Below, in pieces: positions 48,551 to 60,980 of a DNA stretch of 64,000 nucleotides (positions are counted from its first letter, which is position 1; each line of letters starts with the position of its first letter). The stretch spans positions 248,001-312,000 of the forward strand of contig BCIG01000004.1 in NCBI GenBank assembly GCA_001599915.1, given 5' to 3'. The stretch comes from Symbiotaphrina buchneri. Lineage: Eukaryota; Ascomycota; Symbiotaphrinales; Symbiotaphrinaceae. Below the pieces are notes generated by a model. That model did no database searches and was not told the origin of the DNA. It saw only the letters and a program-made list of their open reading frames with translations. The position numbers and the translations under genes were made by a program.

Positions 48551-49101
48551 GGTGTATGAACAAGGTTAGGAGGAAAGAGGGCGAGGAGTTGAGTGATGGC
48601 TTATGAGGGAAGCCTTGAGCGTGGAGATGCGGGAGAGGCTGGATACGTATTCGTAGGCCAACAAGGTGGAGCAAGGCTAGTCAATTCCCGTCGCATGCGG
48701 TGACAGAAGGCTCGCCAGAGTGCTCAATAATAATGCAAACAAATCGACTTGCTTAGGATAAACTGGCAGCAGAAAGAATTCTTGCAGTCGTGAGAATAGT
48801 AATATAAAAAATGAAAGAAGTTGGGCTCTGGGTTAATGGAGTCGCGATGGGTGAAGGGGCAAAAGTTCCCTCCCTGCCTACGGTAAGCCGGACGGCTCGT
48901 TTGCAGCGCCGAAACACGCCTTGCATCACCAGAATGTGACGGGCGCCCCTTGCCCCTGTCACCGTCCACTTCGAGCCTGTTCATACACGGCCCAGTATCA
49001 AGTCACCTCACACAACGTCATATTGTGTTTCAGACATTATTTTCCATCTCAGAGTATCGCATCTAGAAACTTTCTATGTACCATACAAAAGCCTGAGAAG
49101 T
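48551..49101. promoter_or_regulatory. Promoter of the PY-motif gene and valyl-tRNA synthetase 3' flank
   Basis: About 550 bases without a gene. The right side is AT-rich (48720-48830 and 49015-49090) as for a 3' processing region. Confidence 0.4.
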
Positions 49102-52100
49102 CTAATCCTCCAACTTCAATTTCTCAAATTGCGCCATGCTCTCTTCGTAACTCCGCTGCTCAGCCAGGAAATCATCGAGTCTCTTCTTTTCTACTTCCTT
49201 CAGCTCATCTCTCACTTTGGATTGGAAGTCCGGGTCGTCTAAGATCTTCCTTTGACGCTCGGCGCCCTCGGCCGCCTTCTGAAGTTTCGATTTTGTCTTC
49301 TCGATTTCGGCATCGACGTCAATCCGACCTTTCACATGAAGGAAGACAGCCGCACTACTGGAGACAGGGAAGACCACGCAACCTGTTGGCTTGGACTGCT
49401 CTTTGGAAAGTACCTCGACAGCAGCTACCCCCTTGCCGGACAGTGACTTGATGCTGGAAAGTTCTTCTTTGGCAGTCTTATAGCTCTTGTCATTATACGT
49501 CTGGACAAAGGCTGTGATATTCATCAGGAAATGCTAAGCGTATGGAGCAATTAGGACTTACCTTTGCCATCATCCTTAATGGCATACTCAGCCATCAATG
49601 ACCGAATTCCTTTCGTGATTCCTAACAGCAGCTCGTAGGCCTCTTCCGATGCCGGATTATCGTACTCTTCCACATAGACAGGATATGCGGCTTTGACGAT
49701 GGACGGAGTCTTGTCGCCTGGCCTGCGCGGTAGCCGCTGCCACATCTCCTCCGTCAGGAAAGGCATCATAGGATGGATCATGGTTAATGCGCCCTCGAGT
49801 GCCGTGTACAGGGTGTCTTTTGCAGATCTTTGCTCCTCCTCCGTGCCATCTTGTATGATTGACTTAGAGTTTTCCTGTCGCAGTTAGCATTGTTTAGATG
49901 GATCCCCACATTGTTGCTTACAATGAAAACGTCACACAGCTGGTTGTACCAGTATTGATAGACAATCATGGTCGACTGCGAGAATTCGCGATCCTCCAAT
50001 GCCTTGTTGATGGCCTTAGCGGCAGTGGTGAGTTTGTGCAAAATCCATCGTTCTGCCAATGACTCTTTGCCGGTCTTTGCGCCAGTTTCTCTTGGAGTGA
50101 AGTCGTCACCGAGCTTTCCAAGGACGTACTTTGTTGCTTGATAGATCTTGTTGCAGAACCTACGGTAACCGTGCATGACCTTGATGTCAAAAGCAATATC
50201 ACCACCTATAGAATGATCAGCGTAGTCCGGTGACATAATTATATGATACAATCATACCTCCAGTAGTGTACGCAATAAGAGAGAACCTCAGAGCATCGGC
50301 TCCACACTCGGGTATGCCTTGAGGGAATGATGTCTTTTGGAACTTCGTGGCTGTTGCCAGCTCCTTGGGATCGAGATTACCAACAAGCAGCTTATCATGC
50401 AGAGCCTGTAGAGAGATGCCCTCCATGACGTCCAAAGGATCAATGACATTCCCCAGAGACTTAGACATCTTGCGTCCTTCAGAATCACGCACAAGAGAGT
50501 GGCAATACACCTCCTTGAACGGCACCTTCCCGGTCATCTTGATACCAAGCATGATCATACGAGCCACCCAGAAGAACAGAATATCCCATCCCGTCTCGAG
50601 TACAGATGTTGGGTAGAGCTTGGCAAAGTCCTCTGTCTCTCTTGGCCAGCCCAGAGTCGAGAAAGGCCAAAGACCTGAGGAGAACCACGTATCTAGTACA
50701 TCTGGATCTCGGATCAAAGTGAACTTCTTGCCCGGGAATTTTGCTTTGGCTTTCTCCTCGGCAGCCTCAAGAGTTCTGCCAGTCACCCAGAGCTCGCCGT
50801 CAGTGTCGTCACCCTTCGGTTCGCCCTCGAACTGAACGAAGTAAGCTGGCGCCTGGTGACCCCACCAGAGTTGCCTAGACAGACACCAGTCATTGATGTT
50901 CTCTAGCCAACGGAAGTATGACTTTTCTGCTGATTCCGGCCGAATCGTGATTTCTCCGTCCTTGACGGCCTTGATTGCTGCGTCTGCCATGTCCCTCATT
51001 TTCATCCACCACTGGGGTTTGATAAGTGGTTCGATCACATCCTTGGACTTCGAACATAGGGGGACCTTCATAGGATTATCTTCTTTCTTGACAAACAACC
51101 CTTTGGCCTCTAGGTCCTTTACCACCGCGTAACGCACATCAAATCTCTTCTGGCCTTCATATGGTCCCGCGTTGCGATTCATGGTACCATCATCATTGAG
51201 AATATTCACGAAATCAAGGTTATGTCGCTGCCCGATGGCATAATCGTTAGGATCATGTGCTGGAGTGATCTTCACAGCACCAGTACCGAATTCAGGATCC
51301 ACATAATCGTCGGCTACGATAGGCATCAGACGATCCACAAATGGATGCTTCGCTTTCTTGCCCACAAGGTGCTTGTACCTTGGGTCGTTGGGGTGGACTG
51401 CAATAGCTGTATCTCCGAGCATTGTTTCCGGTCTGGTAGTAGCGACTTCAATCTTCTCATTCGACTCTTCGACCTCATACTGAAAATGTGTGATCACACC
51501 AAACTCGACCTTTCGCCCGTAGCCAGGCACATCCAAAAGCGTCCGGCCAGTCAATTCTTTGTTGTCCACCTCAAGGTTTGAAAGTGCCGTATTTAACTTC
51601 ACACACCAATTCACCAGTCGATTGGCGCGGTAGATAAGGCCTTCTTCATGCAGACGGCAAAAAGTTTCCGTCACTGCAGCAGAGAGCTTCTCGTCCATGG
51701 TAAAAGCTTCACGAGTCCAGTCATACGACCCACCCATTCTCCTGAGGACGCTGTTGATTCTCGCATGATATCTAGGCGTGGATGAGCAGGCCTCCTAGTT
51801 GTGTCAGGTGTTGAGATAGCTTACTCTTCTTTCCAATCCCAGATAAGTTCAGTAAATTTCGGCCTGCCCAGATCGTGTCTTGTCTTCTTCTGCCTCCTCC
51901 ATAACATGTTTTCGACAACGCTCTGCGTAGAAATACCCGCATGATCACATCCTGGCACGAACAAAGTGGTCTTGCCTTTCATTCTGTTCCATCTGATCAA
52001 ACAATCCTGGAGAGCGTTCGGGAGAGCGTGGCCCATGTGCAGTGCACCTGTCACATTTGGTGGAGGCTCGGGTATCACAAAGTATCCCTCCTTTTTGACG

Positions 52101-52774
52101 TTTCCGTTCGAATCGAACTCTGGCTGGAAGAAGCCTTCCTTCTCCCACCAGGAGTACCATGCAGACTCCACGACTTTGGGTATGTATGCCTTGTGGAATT
52201 GATCGTCGAGGGGTTTGAGGACTACTTCAAGTAAGCACGCCGGTCCGAACGACCATTACCATCAAGACTCACTCTTCTTTGCGCCTGCTGGTGTTTCTTC
52301 CACGTATTCCGGCAGGGCTTCCTCTTCGGCTTTGGGCTTCTCCTTTTTTGCCTTCCCTCCAGCTGCAGAGTCCTTGTTCAGGTTTTTAGCTTGTTTCTCC
52401 GCAAACTTTTTGGCTTTCTCGGCCTTCTTCCGCTCCTTCTCCACTGCGAAACGTCAGCTCCTACATGACTTGGTCTGCACCATCGGCACAGAGTGTGCGA
52501 ATCATGTAGACGTACGTTCTTTCTCGCTCTTCTGCTTTGCGGGGGCCTCCTTATCCCCTCCATCCCTGCCTGGTGCATTGTTCCCTAGAGGGTCGGCATT
52601 CGCTGCGCCAGTAATTGCGGCTTTGGTTTCGTCGGAGAGAGACGGTGGCTGTCCGGTGACAGGGCCTGTTTTGACGCCAACTGATGACAAGATATCAGAA
52701 CTCTCTCTTGCAAAGATCCATTGATATTGGCCCTTGAACTTACTGGGATTGGCTGAGCCAGAATTGAAGGCCAT
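49102..52774 (-). CDS. vas1: Valyl-tRNA synthetase
   Basis: Seven exons: 52774-52516, 52443-52273, 52224-51825, 51771-50258, 50205-49922, 49874-49562 and 49511-49102, giving 1116 aa from the first ATG. It is a class I synthetase that charges tRNA-Val. It has a Lys-rich eukaryotic N-terminal extension, [14 protein letters not shown] (HIGH equivalent, near residue 204), the CP1 editing domain ([28 protein letters not shown]), KMSKS near residue 708, an anticodon-binding domain, and a C-terminal coiled coil. Fungal VAS1 normally serves both cytosol and mitochondria. The frame continues upstream of this ATG to 52860 with an Arg-rich, acid-free leader but without an ATG, so a second start may exist. 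Confidence 0.93.
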
Positions 52775-53377
52775 GATGTGGACAGTAGGTCGTATTCGCG
52801 GGGATAGAGCACCAGGGCGCAACAGAAGCGCTCTTCTAAGTATTTTGGCCCTTTGCCCTCATACGAGGAGCACAGTGAATAACAGGCGAAAGTGTGTTAC
52901 AATGAAGGCCACTCCGGGGGTTGATCTTCCCTGAGGTCCTAGTAGATGTATGTATGTACTTGTGTCTCGTGCCTGATGACTCTTTAAGTTTTTTGCGGAG
53001 AGCTGTGAGGATGCTTCATTTGGGGTACCAAGTACTAGCGCCAAATTCTCCGAAACGAGTCACCACCACCAGCACACAAAGGCTTCGAGAATATCTCTCA
53101 TTGGTTTATGTCTACGAGGGGACTGCAACTATTTCAACTATGCGAAAATCTTAAGCGCAATCGTGACGTGCGATCTGACGGGGTAAAAGTACACAGCAGA
53201 GTTATCTAACCATCAGTCGGCCTTCGTTCAGCGCCATCGCCGTCACATTAGACCGTAGTAGGACGCATGTGAGACCGAATATCCAGTGGTATCCATACTC
53301 CGCAAGTCAATCAAATCAAGAACAACAGACTCCCTTTTGATTTCCAGTCTGTTTTAGCATCGCCTCTTACTGCCAGC
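52775..53377. promoter_or_regulatory. Valyl-tRNA synthetase leader/promoter and SIN3 3' flank
   Basis: The segment 52775-52858 is in frame with the synthetase and may be translated (see findings). The rest, to 53377, is promoter and 3' flank without a supported gene. Confidence 0.45.
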
Positions 53378-56300
53378 TCATTCCGCATCAGCCATCTCCT
53401 CATCATCCTCGTTGGGAACCTTCTGCGCGCTAGCTCCAGCGGGACCTTCCTTCAGCCACTTGCGGAACTCTTCATTCTTCCTGTCAACCTCGCTCTTGCT
53501 GAGCCCTTTCATCCAGCCGTTGTTGAAGACAAACTTCTCTTCGAATTTGCTCTTACGTTTCTCCTGAACTCGTTCCGCTTCGGCCAGGCCATCTTTACCA
53601 CCGCAACGGACCTTGGCACTATGCTCCCAGTAGTCGGAAGTCCCTGGTTGAAAGACCATCTTGTACGTGCTGACTGCAATACGCAAGACAAGTTCCTCTG
53701 AAGCAACTAAAGGCTCGAAGGAGGGGGCATCTTCGTCTTCAGGATGCACTGGCAAGTTGCGGCGGAGGAACGGCATACGGATCTCATTGATAGGCACGCG
53801 TTCCGTGGGCTCGATGGTCGTGTACGAGGCAATGTAGTATGCCCATTTGGACTCCGCGGTGAGGTCATCCTTGTCAATGGTTGGATCTTCCTTCTTCAGA
53901 ATTTGGACGGTGGCCTTCATCGAAGGTTGGTTCTGTACATAAATTAGCTTTGATTTGCTTCAACCCATACGAGAAACGACTTACGAAGCTGATACGGTAG
54001 ACGTCTCCTTCCTTGATCAGTTTCTCCACTTGCTTGCGGTACTGAGTCTCATTCTGGTGAGTCGTTTCCTCCTTCTCCCGATCCTTGAGGAAGAGTTGCA
54101 TAATGTCATTGCTCTTGTCCTTGGACTCACTAACAAGAATCTGCAAAGCGAATTTCACGGTATTGGCGAGTACTTTGTCGAACTGGTAGAGCTGCCAGCC
54201 AGTCTGTAGGTAGTAGCGACGCAGAACCTCTTCAAGGTGGCTCGATTCGAGTTCGTTCTTGACAACTTCTTCCACCATCCGCACAATGTGGCGATAGTAG
54301 TTGGTGTTCGGACCGAGGTTGTTGTCTCCAAAGAGCTCCTCCGGGACCTTATCGATGAGCTTCAGATCATGCGCAGGTTTATGCATCTTAGCCCGACGCA
54401 CACCCTCATGCACACGCTCTTCATATTGCTTGATGTTGAGGAGCCTCTCATAGGTGATCTCAAACATACGGAAGAAGCAGTAGATGTAGAGGTTGGCGTA
54501 GAGGTTATAGTTGTCGCGTTTATATGGTTCATTGGGGGCGATGCTTCTGCCCGCGAACTTGCCGAGATTATTGCCAGAAGCAGGGTGCTCAAGCCAGGTG
54601 TCAACCGTGTCTTCAGCGCTTGCGGACGTTTCCATTGCAGCATCGCTAACGCCGGCGTCATCATCCATGGATCCGACCTCAGGCGTGGACCCCCTACTTC
54701 CTAAGATAACACTTCCTTCCTTATGGTTGCGTGCCTGCTTCCCATTTCGGCCACGTTCAAGCACGCCACGCAGAAGGTCAGTCTTCTTCCCATTGATCGC
54801 TCTCCTAGTACGAGAAGGAGGTTCCTCTGGTGTAGGTGAGGCGTCTTCGGCGTCATCATCGGCATCAGAGCCATCCTTGATGTTTCGAATGTGTTTGTCA
54901 AAGCTCTCAGCGTCAAGGCCAAAGAAGATGACGAAGAAATCCTTCATGAAGACCTCCAACCTATGACGATCCGCAAGATGACCAGGCGGGTTGTACTCTA
55001 TGTGGACCAGTAGCAAGCGAGCCGCATCATAGATAACCTCGGTATCAGCAAAGGAATATTCGAACTGATATTTGGGTACGTTGTTGTACGGTAGGATACG
55101 TTGCCGTCGCTGTTCTTCGTACTTGACATGGATCTCATTCTGAAGTGTCTTTGGCTGGAACTGCTTCTTGTCGGCAGCCCTCTGTTGGATGCCCTGGTGG
55201 TCAAGGCTCCTCCAGAACATCTTCTGAGTCTGGTCTCTCCAAACTTTCTCCCATTCACGCTGTGGGTAGCAGTGAGCAAGTATACTTCGACGGAAGACAG
55301 GACGAGCTGTGACAACATACCTGACTGGCTTTCCACTCTTCCACCTTCTGCTTCACACGAAGCAAGACAATAGGGACAGCTGCACATGGGTTAGAGTGCA
55401 TTGTGTCAATGACTTTTTGGCCAGCCTCGCGGTCATAGATCTTCTTGATAACACGCTGATAGATCGCTTGACTCGAGCCACCGATCCCTGGGGGAAGTGT
55501 GAAATCAGCTCGTTCTTCCTCCGACATGATAGCAATCTGCTGGACGATCGGCTCCAGAAGCTGAATCGTGCGCAAAGCAGCCTCGATATTGAAGTCATAG
55601 TCGTGGCGCTCCTCTTCGATTCGGTGGAGGCCTTCCTCGAATTGGTTCTTACGATGAGCGACGAAACCGGAGTCTTCTGAAGCCCAAGTGGGATGTGACG
55701 CCCAGTCATCATTCAAGACTGAATGGCACATTTCATCCCGTCCACTACAAGGCCGAAGCCGTTCCTAATCGCAAGTTGCGTCGTCAGCATAGATTCTGCA
55801 TTTTCCTCCAGAAACTTGATTGCGACTCACTCTCTTAGGAAGCAACCTATAGCTCGGACCAAGGCCTCTACAGTTGCTAAGTTTGACCTTATTTGAAGGA
55901 GGTCTGGGCTTGTTGTCAATGGTCTCATCCTTTCCATCATACCCGACAAACCGCTTGAACCACGTAACCAGCTCAGAATTGCCTCCAATGAAATTTTGGG
56001 ACTTCTGGACGAGCGTATTCTTGTCGATAAGATCCATCGAGAAAAGATTGCAAAGCTTCAAGAACTCATTGAAGGTCGTCTTGTTAGCAATCCATTTCTT
56101 CACACGGTCGAAGAATGCGATCTCTTCGGGTGTAGCTGTGGAGCTTGTCGTAGGCGGCATTGGCACAGGAAGAGCAGGTGTCAGCGTCGGTGATACTGGC
56201 GCCACTTGCGGTTCGGGCATCTTCTGGTGAGCCTGCTTCAAACGCTGTTCGTAGTCACGTCAGCTTCTAACTCCAACATGATACATGAAGCAGTGAGGCC

Positions 56301-59194
56301 GAGTCTCGTCTCGTCTCGCATGCACGGAAAACATTTAAAGCGATGAACTGAATAAAGTCACCGTCGCCGAATACTCGGCCACCACGATTCCACCCATGTC
56401 CTGAGCGCCAAGTGAGAGCCCAAAGGAGAACTCATGCGAGATAGTACAAGACAGTACAGGTGTAGATATTTGGTTCGAATACTGGGAGAAGACATGATAA
56501 GAGAATGGCCGACTCACCTTGTTTGACAATGCCTGATTCGCTCCAGCCCTTACCTGGGCACCACCCGCAGGCTCCGGCAAACCCGCAGCTTGAGAGGTCG
56601 GACCGGCGCCTACGGTCTGAGAAGGTCCAGGCCTTCTCTTCTTGTTCTCTTTTCCAACGGAGGGAGGCGCAAAGTTACCAACGGGCGGCATCTTCATTTC
56701 AGATCGATTTCCGACCGGAGTCTGAGCAGCTTGCATAGCTTGTGCTCCCGCAGCATATCCGGCATCATTTCGAACGTTGCTGAGCATAGCAGCCTCCTCA
56801 GCCATGGCCTGTTTGGCAGCTTGAGCCTTAGCGTGTGCGGCAGACTCGGGAAGGAACTGCTTGAAGTCTTCCAAGAGGTCAGGCGCGGATTTGAAGAGAT
56901 GAGTGACTTGCGCGTAGACGTCCTGAATGGGTTTCGACTCGCGTTGATAAGTTTGCAGGATCTCCAGAAACTGTTTGTAGATCTCAGGTTGTTGCGAGAA
57001 ACGGTTCTATTGTGCTCGAGTCAGTGAGGAAAAGAGGTGGCTGGAGAGTCAATATTCACCTTGATCTTGTTGACATAGCTGATGGCATGATTGAATTCTA
57101 CAGGTCCCCGTTTCTCCAATCCCGGTTGCCCACCGGGCGTAGCCGAGGTTGTATTCACTGCATGGCTCAAAGGAGGTGATGCCTGCATCATGGGTGGTCT
57201 GCCCTGCACCTGTCCATTGGTAGCAATAGACGCTGCACTTTGTAGTTGAGATACAGCACGTTGTTCTTGTTGGTGCATTTGCTCTCTTTGTGCTTGTGTT
57301 TCAAGCTGAGGAGCGTGACCTGGCGGCTGCTGACCGAAAATTGGTGGACCAACGGGACGTCCACTTGGACTATAAATCCCATCTTGGGGTGCGCCAGGTT
57401 GAGGTGCTTGCTGCCAGTTGGCATTGGCAGGCCGATGCAAGGTATCGTAGAAAGTATGTCTAGGGGCACTTCCATTGACTGGAGCCGGACCAGGTCCCGT
57501 AGACGGTGGACGAATGCTGGCACCCATTGATGAGACAGTGGTACCCATCGGTGTAGTGACTCGAATCGCATTTGGGTCATCACCTGTACCGCATTCGATA
57601 CGATAGCCAGGGGGTAGGAAGGTGTTAAACCCTTGTATCAGGTTCGGATGGCCAGCGAACAGATTGGAGACGCGTTCGATGACACCAGGAGTATCGATAG
57701 CTTGACTCTTGAAGTCCTTCATGATATCGAGAAACTTATTGTAGACATCTGGATGATCAACGAACTGGACTTTGACTTGATCAAGGTAGCTCAGAGCGTC
57801 CTAACAATTATCAGTCAGCATCTCTCTTGAACCAAACATGTGTCAATAAGCAGTAACCCTCTCTTTCCTGAAGTATACCACGAGCGGCATCCCCAGGTTT
57901 GTCGCGAGGTGTACCCGATAACGGTCCAAAGGATTCATCTTGCTTAAACCAACGCACAAGGTGATAGTGAGAAAGAATGGAAAGGAGTTGGCGAGCTGTA
58001 ACAACAAAGCAAAGTTGTGGGTGATTTCATGTTTGGCTCAAGCGAGCCTGTTCAGGGAGGGGCTGTGGGGACTTAATGGAATTCACTCACGTTCAAAATC
58101 GGCTGCTGCCCTTGCGGTAGCGCAGGACCACCCGGCTGCATTGGATGAACTGCCGGGGCTCCTCCATACTGGACCATCTGATGCTGCTGTGGCGGCGGCG
58201 GTGGAGGCTGTTGTACTGGCTGTGCTAACATTGTTCTAGGTGTTGCTTCTCCTGGCTGGAGTGGTCCTCCAAATATATTGGAAGGGCCACTTGGAGCGCC
58301 CAATGGTCCGGAGGTCGGGTTGCTCCCTGCAGCGGCTCCAAGGTTCGACAACAAGCCGCCCGGTCCATGGATCGTGGCAGGAACTTTCGAAGCCACAGGC
58401 TGGTGTATCGGTATGGATCCTGTATGATTCTGATGAGGTTGATGTTGAAGTTGTTCTCTCTGCTGACGCTCCCTCTGCTCACGTTCACGTTGTTCACGCT
58501 CTCTGAAAGCCGCTTCTTCTATTTGACGCTGTCGCGCCTCCCTTTCTCGAATCTCACGTTCTCGCATTTCGCGCTCGCGCTCCCGCTCAAGATTCGATTG
58601 CAGATGAGAAGGTTGATGCTGCATAGCTTGACCTAAGGTCGGAAGAGTATACCCCTGTGAACCGGCCTGATGAGGGGCAGGGGCTCCATGTGAAGGCGGT
58701 TGTGGAGCTCCTTGTTGGTGCTGAGGGGGGGATCCCTGTGCAAGACCCGGTAGGGCAGGCAGGTTGTGACCAGCTGGCTGGTTGGAAGGATAGTATGGAC
58801 CTATGAAGCGGTCAGCCTCCATTATGCAACCTTCCAGTCCGCCAAGGACCGGAGCGAGCTTCGAGCAACACGGTTCTCTCTTTGAAGCCACATACCAGAC
58901 GGTGGTGGTAAGACGGGCGCTCCAGGCTGGCCTGGCGCGCCTTGCTGCGCTGGCGTGGCAGGACTATCCACAGGAGTCAGCATTTTATCCTTCGCCCAAA
59001 GTCTATCACTTCAGAACAGTCTCATATGGGAGATGCCACAGATCTCTCGTTTGAAGCTTTTCGACGCATGAAGAATCGACGCACCCAAAACCACCAAGGG
59101 GCCTCTGGCCTGGTGCAAGCTCTGCGCTGCGCGGCGGACCACCTGCAGCAGGCTGCGGCGTTGGAGGCCACGGCTCTTTGTTTGGCGCACTCAT
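53378..59194 (-). CDS. sin3: SIN3 corepressor (PAH-domain scaffold of histone deacetylase complex)
   Basis: Nine exons are supported: 59194-59085, 59008-58896, 58800-58091, 57800-57060, 57006-56518, 56244-55831, 55764-55321, 55259-53985 and 53932-53378, giving about 1616 aa with all phases in frame. The N-terminus is Pro/Gln-rich with an Arg/Glu helix ([22 protein letters not shown] region). PAH1 starts [16 protein letters not shown]2 has [13 protein letters not shown] and [15 protein letters not shown]3 has [21 protein letters not shown]. The HDAC-interacting region contains [11 protein letters not shown] and the SIN3 C-terminal domain follows. SIN3 joins Rpd3 deacetylase and DNA-bound repressors in the nucleus. 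The first splice (acceptor 59009 or 59003) is uncertain. Two introns are unusually long (290 and 273 nt). Confidence 0.92.
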
Positions 59195-60102
59195 ATTCTT
59201 TCAATTCGCAAAGCTTTCGATAAGACTGGAGGAGAGGGTCAGCCCATCCAGCCCAAACAAGCACAGAAAAGACCGCACGAGACTTCCGACGGTTCGGTCT
59301 GTTTGAGGCGAAGCAGGGAAGGAGTACCTCTAATCAACACGACACAATCACTCGGAGGGCATGCGCGATCTTTGATCCAGGATCAATTTTCGTGTAGGGA
59401 GCCTCTCCTGTGCGGCCCAGCGCGACGAAGGGGAACCCTGAAGTCCACCAGGGCACAGCGCACGATCAGCGTGCAGCGGCGCCTCCGACAGGTAACGCGA
59501 GAAAGGGGTCGTGAGAGCTTGGTCTATACCATGACAGCCTTTGAAGGCATCTCGGCACTCTGCTTTGGGGATGGGGACAACGATGATGGACGGTGCAGTA
59601 GGGGAAAGCAGATTGCCAGAATGCCTGCAAGAGTGACGGCTCCGAGCTTGAGCCGACCTCAGGTTCGCTGGAGCTACGCCCATCTCCTGTCTCATCCTGG
59701 CCTGCCATTGGTCCATAACCGAGCCCTGTTTGTTTGGGGATAGTGCTTTCGTGTCACGATATGGCACTCTGCACGATGGATAGCTATCATTTGGCGGGTG
59801 GAAGCAGTGAAACATCTATCTGGTTACTGCATTGTCTGTAGTACATGGCAGTTATATCTCTACTGCAATGTTGTCTCTGAATGAGACTGGTTGTGTCCAT
59901 CAGGTATCATGAAATCTCTGTTGCTTCATTCTATGTCTGGGGTAAACCACGGAATTTACCGCGTGCGGCGGCAGTCGTCATCGCACGGCTCTTGTACCAC
60001 TCCTACAAAGTGCGAAGACTTGCACCATTCCAGATTCAATCAAGGCAGCTGGCGCATTCTGAGCCTCATCATCATACCATCAATCGGAGACCATATGTCA
60101 AC
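59195..60102. promoter_or_regulatory. Divergent promoter region, SIN3 / FAS1 protein
   Basis: About 900 bases without a supported gene. Overlapping frames of 80-155 codons occur on both strands at 59300-59815; they are mutual shadows with no motif, so I do not call them. Confidence 0.4.
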
Positions 60103-60857
60103 ATGAAGACAGCCTCGCTCATCTATCCGGTATTCGCTTTGTCCTTAGCCTCGGCGGCCTCATCTCAGCTCCTCTTTCCTGAATTGTTTCGCGGCCGTGA
60201 CTCTGTCGCAAAACAGGCAAGGCCGCAGTCGCCGATCATGGACAAGCCTAATATTGCGCTGCCTCCATCAAACCAGGATAATCCTCCCGACGATCCAGCA
60301 TCTGGCGAAGTGATCATGTCAGATATCGTTGGCAAGGAGCGCAGCATCAACATCTTCGCTGGTTTTACCCGGGATATTGAAAGCGTTGCCGGCAGGCTCC
60401 AGGACGGAGCGCAGAATACCACACTGCTGGCTCCGTTAAACTCAGAGGTGCAGAAACTACCAAGGAAACCGTGGGAAGACCCCAAAGACTATGACAGCCT
60501 TGGTGCAAGTGCGTACGAGGGTGCCGAAGGAGAAGCAAGAGCGCATCGGAATCTCCGGCGCTTCACGGAAGCCCATGTTGTGCCATCGAGCCCGTGGAAG
60601 GAGGGAGAGAAGACGGAGACTCTTTTAGGCAACCAGATTTGGTGGGAAACAAAGAATGGAAAGAAATATGTGAGTCTTTTGATCTTGGGCGCAGGACTTG
60701 CTTGTTTCCCATCCTGAAAAGATTGCTGACCATCAATGCTATATAGATTCAACCAGGAGACATCGAAGTCTCCACTGTTGCCAACAAGGTCGCTAATGGG
60801 GAGTTGTGGATTCTCAAGGGTGTGATCAAGAATTTGCTTGAGGAAGGAAATGGTTGA
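60103..60857 (+). CDS. Secreted FAS1 (fasciclin) domain protein
   Basis: Exons 60103-60669 and 60747-60857 give 225 aa. A signal peptide (KTASLIYPVFALSLASAASS) is followed by a Pro-rich spacer and a FAS1 fold: INIFAGFTRDI, TTLLAPLNSEVQKLP, then HRNLRRFTEAHVVPSSPW (H-box region), and a C-terminal strand with VSTVANKVANGELWILKGVI. FAS1 proteins are wall or surface adhesion proteins; function here is unknown. The 77-nt intron has GTGAGT and ATATAG ends, and the ATG context CAACATGAAG is good. A frame starting at 59881 extends upstream but looks like leader. Confidence 0.8.
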
Positions 60858-60980
60858 CGAAGGAATGAGATCGGTTCTGGGCCTGTCGGCGTTCAAGGAG
60901 AAAGGCAGGTTTGATAGGAAGGTTTTATGGTTTGACCTAGGGTCCAGGATTGATAGGAAGGAACAAATCAAGTACCATTT

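Noticed and set aside
56466-56486. GGTTCGAAT word recalling a tRNA T-loop
   Set aside because: It lies inside a SIN3 intron; no acceptor stem, anticodon arm or D-arm can be built around it.
59303-59815. Overlapping frames of up to 155 codons on both strands before the FAS1 gene
   Set aside because: They mirror each other, lack motifs and splice-site support, and lie in a divergent promoter region.
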